NCBI GenBank assembly: GCA_025350945.1
Contig: JANXWW010000411.1
Location: 1-9,820 of the forward strand
Source: Burkholderiales bacterium
GTDB lineage: Bacteria > Pseudomonadota > Gammaproteobacteria > Burkholderiales > Usitatibacteraceae
DNA length: 9,820 nucleotides
Reading direction: 5' to 3'
Position 1 is the first letter of the stretch. The number at the start of each line of letters is the position of its first letter. A model generated the notes under the pieces. It saw only the letters and a program-made list of their open reading frames with translations, did not search any database and had not been told where the DNA came from. Positions 6,461 to 9,820 of the stretch are shown one piece after another. Made by a program: the position numbers and the translations under genes.

Positions 6461-6555
6461 ACCAGCCTCGCGCAATCGCTATATACAGGAACAGCGTTTA
6501 GAGACATAACAATAACGACAGCCACAGATGCAATAGCTATGACTGGCTTCATCAT
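6376..6555 (-). CDS. doubtful small ORF with signal-peptide-like start
   Basis: A 59-codon frame beginning MMKPVIAIASVAVVIVMSLN, which looks like a Sec signal peptide (basic start, hydrophobic core, then NAVPVYS as a possible cleavage region). The rest (about 90 bases) is read out of frame inside the MBL gene and is probably meaningless. It could be a decayed start of a lost gene, or chance. No ribosome site is visible. It is reported because it occupies part of the otherwise gene-free stretch 6461-6802. Confidence 0.12.
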   Translation of the reverse strand: MMKPVIAIASVAVVIVMSLNAVPVYSDCARLVCGSKFWDVAVESAVNFARPPCWLITTS

Positions 6556-6802
6556 TACTAATAATAAAACCAATTTTACACTGCACTTAAAGTATCCATA
6601 TTCATGCGTTCAGCTCACCAGCTATCCTCAGATAGACCGAATTATGCGACATGAAAAAAATTAAGTATGTGCATAAACTCACATTCAGCAACCTGTTGGA
6701 CTTAAAGAATCGATGCAAAATGATCTGGGCGGTGCATGGCTCTCCCCCCATATCATTTTGCATCGATTCTTTAAGTCCGACAGGCTGTTGCGTAATTTTA
6801 GG
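6461..6802. other. 342-bp gap between FHA and MBL genes
   Basis: The gap separates the two halves of the minus-strand gene run. Its right side holds a 93-bp near-perfect inverted repeat (6692-6784), immediately after the FHA stop. On the minus strand a T7 run (6660-6654) lies about 30 bases beyond that hairpin, too far for a standard terminator. The left half is AT-rich and contains a minus-strand TATTAT that could be a -10 box for the MBL gene, with only a poor -35. A signal-peptide-like reading frame also falls here. No RNA gene is recognised. Confidence 0.5.
6692..6784. repeat. long inverted repeat, 33-bp arms, 27-bp loop
   Basis: The arm at 6692-6724 (starting CCTGTTGGACTTAAAG) and the arm at 6752-6784 (ending CTTTAAGTCCGACAGG) are reverse complements over 33 positions with one mismatch (T6697 against G6779). 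In a plus-strand RNA that position is a G-U wobble, so the stem is fully pairable; in a minus-strand RNA it is an A-C mismatch. The loop is 6725-6751. The hairpin starts 18 bases after the FHA stop codon in the direction of transcription, with no T tract directly behind it. It may be a miniature mobile element, a non-canonical transcription stop or RNA-stability element, or an unrecognised small RNA. Confidence 0.85.
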
Positions 6803-7573
6803 TCACGGCTTGTAAAAAAATTCCATCTTCACGCCTGCAATCTCAATGGTCGCGTGGTCATTAAGCAGATGTGCCTGGGCTCCCATCAAAGCCCCGTTCA
6901 GGATGGGAAACGAAGCACCCTCTACATGCGTCAGAAAGAATCCGGAAGGTCTGCGTGTCACCACGGCAACTTGCACACCTGGTTTGCCGATTGTGGTGAG
7001 ATTTTTTACCAAATCCAGCGTACGGCCAGCGGCGGCACCTGAAAGTACCTGAATGGCAGCCTCGCGCGCATGGGGCGGCGGTGCCGAGGGTGCTGGGGGT
7101 GATTCGGGCATCGGTGGAGGTGAAACCAGCGGACGCATATTCGTTTGCGTATCTGACATTGACGAAATCGCCGCGTGTGGGGCCGCGTGAGAGGCTGCAA
7201 GCGGCGATGCCATCGCCGCAGGCATCGGGGGCGGCTTACGAATAATCATGGTCTTTTCAAAATCCTGCGTGCTCACCTGAGCGGGCGCTTCACCGAAATA
7301 TTTCAGCTTGTGCTTGCCAATCTCGATCACATCATTGTTTTGCAGAAAATGTTTTTTGATCGGTTTCCCGTTCACCAGCGTGCCGTTGGTTGAATTGAGA
7401 TCCTCAATAAACGAGTCATTCAAAATGGTGATGATGGCCGCGTGCTCACCCGACACCGCCAGGTTGTCGACCTGAATATCATTGTGCGGCTTGCGGCCCA
7501 GTGTGGTTCGCTCTTTCATCAGCGAAATTTCTTTCAGCACCGTGCCATCAACACTCAAAATCAATTTAGCCAT
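6803..7573 (-). CDS. FHA-domain protein with Pro/Ala-rich linker
   Basis: A 256-residue cytoplasmic phospho-threonine reader. A canonical FHA domain spans about 22-92: GRK at 26-28 (R27), SGEH with S41 and H44, and DLNSTNGTLVNG at 58-69 (N63-G64). The motif FEKTMIIRK (105-113) follows directly; its T108 looks like a kinase target site of the kind found beside FHA domains. A linker rich in Pro and Ala (114-170) leads to a C-terminal region (172-256) that looks like a second, degenerate FHA fold (TTIGKPG and LLNDHATIEIAG) without the S-x-x-H pair. ATG 7573 follows an AGAAG ribosome site. It lies 44 bases downstream of the PP2C gene, so the pair likely shares a transcript and a phospho-signalling pathway. 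The cognate kinase is not in the window. Confidence 0.9.
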   Translation of the reverse strand: MAKLILSVDGTVLKEISLMKERTTLGRKPHNDIQVDNLAVSGEHAAIITILNDSFIEDLNSTNGTLVNGKPIKKHFLQNNDVIEIGKHKLKYFGEAPAQVSTQDFEKTMIIRKPPPMPAAMASPLAASHAAPHAAISSMSDTQTNMRPLVSPPPMPESPPAPSAPPPHAREAAIQVLSGAAAGRTLDLVKNLTTIGKPGVQVAVVTRRPSGFFLTHVEGASFPILNGALMGAQAHLLNDHATIEIAGVKMEFFYKP

Positions 7574-7617
7574 GGTCTTCTACCCTAAGTCATTCATCAT
7601 TGATTTAACTCTGATCA

Positions 7618-8457
7618 CTACCGAAACCAAGACCTGATGCGCGCCCAGAAGGTTGGGCGTATCGGGAAACTTTGTACAACCTTAATCAACATCACTGAAA
7701 CATTGTCGCGCCCGCCCGCATCATTTGCCGCCTGCACCAATTGCTGCGCGGTCAGCTCCAGATTGGATCGCAGCGCAATCAATGTCATCTGCATCTCGTC
7801 ATCTTCAATCATGTCATTGAGACCGTCCGAGCACAGCAAATAGATATCACCTTCCATCACATCATAGGTGTGGATTTCAGCGTCCACATCAGGGTCAATT
7901 CCCAGTGCGCGCGTAACCAGATTTTTATTGTGCGACTGTCGAGCATCTTCCTTGCTAATCAAACCTGCATCGATTTGCTCTTGCAGCAACGAGTGATCGC
8001 GAGTGAGCTGTTCAAGTACGTCGTTACGCAGCCGGTAAAGCCGCGAATCACCGATGTGTGCAACCGAAACAAAATCATCGTAAAACAGGCATACGACCAG
8101 TGTTGTGCCCATACCCGCGCAATGCGGGTCGCGCTGTGCGGCTTCAAAAATAGCGGTATTTGCGGCGGCAACCTGATCCTGTAATCGCGAATGCGCGAGC
8201 TCTGTTGCAGCACTGCGATCCAGATTTTTCAGCGCATCTGCCGTCCACGCTGCTGACAGGCCGGAGGCAATGAGAGACGCCGCCATGCCGCTGGCGACTT
8301 CACCTGCGTTATAACCGCCCATACCGTCAGCCAGCACGACAATGCCCAGCTCCGGACGCGATTCGATGCAATCTTCATTGTGCGCCCGCACCCTGCCGGG
8401 GTCAGTAGCACTGACGATTTGCAGGGCATCATTTAATGCCAAACTGCCCCCTGCCAA
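7618..8457 (-). CDS. PP2C-family Ser/Thr protein phosphatase (Stp/PrpC-like)
   Basis: A 279-residue metal-dependent phosphatase that would remove phosphate from Ser/Thr in proteins, plausibly from the downstream FHA protein or its kinase. Motifs appear in the usual order: TDPGRVRAHNED (18-29), VLADGMGG (41-48, D44), GMGTTL (115-120), HIGDSRLYR (134-142), LTRDHS (151-156), LVTRALG (180-186), LLCSDGLNDMI (207-217, D211) and GGRDNVSV (248-255, D251). All metal-binding acidic residues are present. The last 11 residues (FWARIRSWFR tail) are basic and aromatic, possibly membrane- or partner-binding. No ATG fits; TTG 8457 follows AGGA at short spacing, and TTG 8442 behind GGGGG is an equally reasonable start. 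It is probably the first gene of the minus-strand run. Confidence 0.92.
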   Translation of the reverse strand: MAGGSLALNDALQIVSATDPGRVRAHNEDCIESRPELGIVVLADGMGGYNAGEVASGMAASLIASGLSAAWTADALKNLDRSAATELAHSRLQDQVAAANTAIFEAAQRDPHCAGMGTTLVVCLFYDDFVSVAHIGDSRLYRLRNDVLEQLTRDHSLLQEQIDAGLISKEDARQSHNKNLVTRALGIDPDVDAEIHTYDVMEGDIYLLCSDGLNDMIEDDEMQMTLIALRSNLELTAQQLVQAANDAGGRDNVSVMLIKVVQSFPIRPTFWARIRSWFR

Positions 8458-8719
8458 AAAATCCTGATAGCCCCAAAAAATTCTCCCTGACTATAATTAT
8501 TCTATTTTTCATTTCCCAGACTTTGATTCATCGCGCTTGAAAATTTTTAAACCATCATTGCGGCTTCTGCAAATCTGATATGAGCTTTCAATAGATGCTG
8601 TTGGTATTTAAAGCGCAGCCTTTTATTCAGTCGTTGAAATGATAACCGAAATGCACTATTTAAGAAATACTTGCAAGATACTGTGAATGTCTCTGATTTT
8701 TCAGCAACAATTGACTAAA

Positions 8720-8743
8720 ACCATGCCACAATTTTGCCATGGT
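8720..8743. promoter_or_regulatory. interrupted 24-bp dyad upstream of aceE
   Basis: ACCATGCCACAA (8720-8731) and TTTTGCCATGGT (8732-8743) are reverse complements at 10 of 12 positions, with perfect 6-bp outer arms ACCATG/CATGGT. It lies about 18 bases upstream of the candidate aceE -35 box, where an activator or repressor could bind. The regulator is unknown; the sequence does not obviously match the E. coli PdhR site. Confidence 0.4.
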
Positions 8744-8760
8744 CACGCCTTAGCGACATG

Positions 8761-8789
8761 TTTACATAGCATCCCTCTATTGATTAAAT
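8761..8789 (+). promoter_or_regulatory. candidate sigma70 promoter for aceE
   Basis: TTTACA (8761-8766) is one base off the -35 consensus; TTAAAT (8784-8789) matches four of six -10 positions, and the spacer is 17 bp. Use of this promoter would give a leader of about 120 bases before the aceE start. No better pair was seen closer to the gene. Confidence 0.4.
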
Positions 8790-8837
8790 GCACGTCTGAA
8801 GTATGCATTCCATCAAATTTGTCATCAATCCTGTTCC

Positions 8838-8856
8838 AACCCTGCCATGGCGGGTT
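8838..8856 (+). promoter_or_regulatory. bulged hairpin in the aceE leader
   Basis: AACCC/GGGTT outer arms and GCCA/TGGC inner arms pair with a single bulged T at 8843; the innermost pairs would open into a loop in RNA. It is followed by TTTTGCGGG, so only a short T run is present. It could be a weak attenuator or, as DNA, an operator. It shares the GCCATGG core with the dyad at 8720-8743. Confidence 0.32.
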
Positions 8857-8915
8857 TTGCGGGAATCAGGTTTAATATGTTGAAGAAATTACATAAAAAA
8901 TGAGGAGAATGATTA

Positions 8916-9820
8916 ATGGACCGCCCTGCCTTTTTACAAGATGACCTCGACCCGCAAGAAACACGTGAGTGGCTAGACGCTCTCGCCGGCGTGCTGGAAA
9001 CCGAGGGCCCGGAACGAGCGCATTACTTGCTTGAATCGCTGGTCGACAAAGCACGGCGTTCTGGTGCGAATCTACCCTACTCCCCCAACACGGCTTATAT
9101 CAACACCATCCCGCCCCATGCCGAGGACGGCTTGCCGGGCGATCAGGAGATGGAGCACAAACTCCGCTCAATCATTCGCTGGAATGCGGTAGCCCTTGTG
9201 CTGCGCGCCAATAAAGAATCATCAGAATTAGGCGGGCACATCGCGAGCTATCAATCCGCTGCAATGTTGTATGACATCGGCTTCGATCATTTCTGGCACG
9301 CGCCGTCCAAAGCCCATGGCGGCGACATGATTTTTATGCAGGGTCACTCAGCGCCGGGGGTTTACGCACGTGCATTTCTCGAAGGTCGGCTCACTGAAGA
9401 ACAATTGGAAAATTTCCGCCGCGAGGTCGATGGCAACGGTATTTCGAGCTACCCGCATCCGTGGTTAATGCCTGACTTTTGGCAATTCCCGACTGTCTCG
9501 ATGGGCTTGGGGCCGATTCAGGCGATTTACCAGGCGCGGTTTATGAAGTATTTGCACAATCGCGGCATCGTCAATACCGAAGGCCGCAAAGTGTGGGCGT
9601 TCATGGGCGACGGTGAGATGGACGAGCCGGAATCGCTGGGCGCGATCGCGCTTGCATCGCGCGAAGGCCTCGACAATTTAATTTTTGTGGTCAATTGCAA
9701 CCTGCAACGACTTGACGGCCCGGTGCGCGGTAACGGCAAAATTATTCAGGAACTCGAAGCCGATTTCCGTGGTTCCGGCTGGAACGTGTTGAAAGTCATC
9801 TGGGGGCGATATTGGGACCC
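8916..9820 (+). CDS. aceE: pyruvate dehydrogenase E1 component, AceE type (5' part)
   Basis: The first 301 codons of a protein that is normally about 880-900 residues; the frame is open to the window edge, so it is cut by the window, not broken. E1 decarboxylates pyruvate with thiamine diphosphate and passes the acetyl group to the lipoyl domain of AceF. Landmarks: GGHIASYQSA (106-115, H108), MQGHSAPGVYARAFLEGRL (141-159, H144), ISSYPHPWLMPDFWQFPTVSMG (176-197), and the cofactor motif GDGEMDEPES (231-240) continued by NCNLQRLDGPV (260-270). These match the homodimeric E1 of Gram-negative bacteria. ATG 8916 is preceded by GGAG at 8904-8907, an 8-base spacing. It is transcribed away from the phosphatase-FHA run; aceF would be expected beyond the window. 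Confidence 0.97.
   Translation, partial: MDRPAFLQDDLDPQETREWLDALAGVLETEGPERAHYLLESLVDKARRSGANLPYSPNTAYINTIPPHAEDGLPGDQEMEHKLRSIIRWNAVALVLRANKESSELGGHIASYQSAAMLYDIGFDHFWHAPSKAHGGDMIFMQGHSAPGVYARAFLEGRLTEEQLENFRREVDGNGISSYPHPWLMPDFWQFPTVSMGLGPIQAIYQARFMKYLHNRGIVNTEGRKVWAFMGDGEMDEPESLGAIALASREGLDNLIFVVNCNLQRLDGPVRGNGKIIQELEADFRGSGWNVLKVIWGRYWD

Larger units (their letters stand above)
8458..8915. other. divergent intergenic region between PP2C and aceE
   Basis: This 458-bp gene-free stretch must carry promoters for the phosphatase gene (leftward) and aceE (rightward). On the plus strand I see an interrupted 24-bp dyad (8720-8743), a TTTACA-17-TTAAAT promoter candidate (8761-8789) and a bulged hairpin (8838-8856) before the aceE ribosome site. 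On the minus strand only a weak TTGCAG-17-TAAAAA pair is present, roughly 80-130 bases upstream of the phosphatase start. The motif GCCATGG occurs in both plus-strand dyads. No tRNA, small ORF of note, or riboswitch is recognised. Confidence 0.5.

Noticed and set aside
6692..6784. Long hairpin as a standard intrinsic terminator
   Set aside because: The nearest minus-strand T run lies about 30 bases beyond the stem, and a 33-bp stem with 27-base loop is far outside terminator dimensions.
6692..6784. Integron attC site
   Set aside because: The arms are continuous and nearly perfect, without the spaced R/L boxes or the unpaired extrahelical bases of attC, and no integrase or cassette array is present.
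1..9820. CRISPR array, tRNA, rRNA or transposase gene
   Set aside because: No regularly spaced direct repeats, no cloverleaf-like segment and no transposase or integrase motifs were seen on either strand.

Overview
The window looks like a betaproteobacterial chromosome segment. The main evidence is the AceE-type (homodimeric) pyruvate dehydrogenase E1 at the right edge and the flavour of the signalling proteins; this placement is an inference from protein style, not a measured phylogeny.

Layout. (1) 1-941, plus strand: a compact toxin-antitoxin locus. A strong sigma70-like promoter with a perfect 15-bp palindrome inside its spacer drives a ribbon-helix-helix antitoxin (RelB/DinJ-like), a YafQ-type mRNA interferase with all expected catalytic residues, and an XRE/HigA-like antitoxin-type regulator. 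(2) 942-1038: a short convergent intergenic stretch with a nested inverted repeat. (3) 1039-1508, minus strand: a two-gene unit with a GTGA overlap, encoding a ribbon-helix-helix-like protein and a small coiled-coil protein of unknown function. (4) 1584-8457, minus strand: a run of five signalling/assembly genes, transcribed right to left: PP2C Ser/Thr phosphatase, FHA phospho-threonine reader, metallo-beta-lactamase-fold hydrolase (cyclic-nucleotide-phosphodiesterase or RNase Z-like), a GspE/PilB-type secretion ATPase with an N-terminal GAF domain, and a GAF/HD-GYP protein. The last two overlap by 13 bases. A 33-bp-arm inverted repeat sits just after the FHA stop codon and splits the run into two halves. 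(5) 8458-8915: a 458-bp divergent regulatory region with dyads and a candidate promoter. (6) 8916-9820: the 5' part of aceE, running off the window.

How the genes may work together. The five minus-strand genes combine phospho-Ser/Thr reversal and reading (PP2C, FHA), possible cyclic-nucleotide or nucleic-acid hydrolysis (MBL), c-di-GMP hydrolysis (HD-GYP) and a pilus/secretion-type motor ATPase. I infer a signalling module that controls the motor or a remote type IV pilus/type II secretion machine. No kinase, platform protein, pilin or cyclase lies in the window, so partners must be elsewhere. The most unusual points are the GAF-GspE fusion with a thrombospondin-type Asp-rich loop inside its GAF, the roughly 110-residue insertion in the HD-GYP domain, the long hairpin, and the toxin gene sandwiched between two different antitoxin types.
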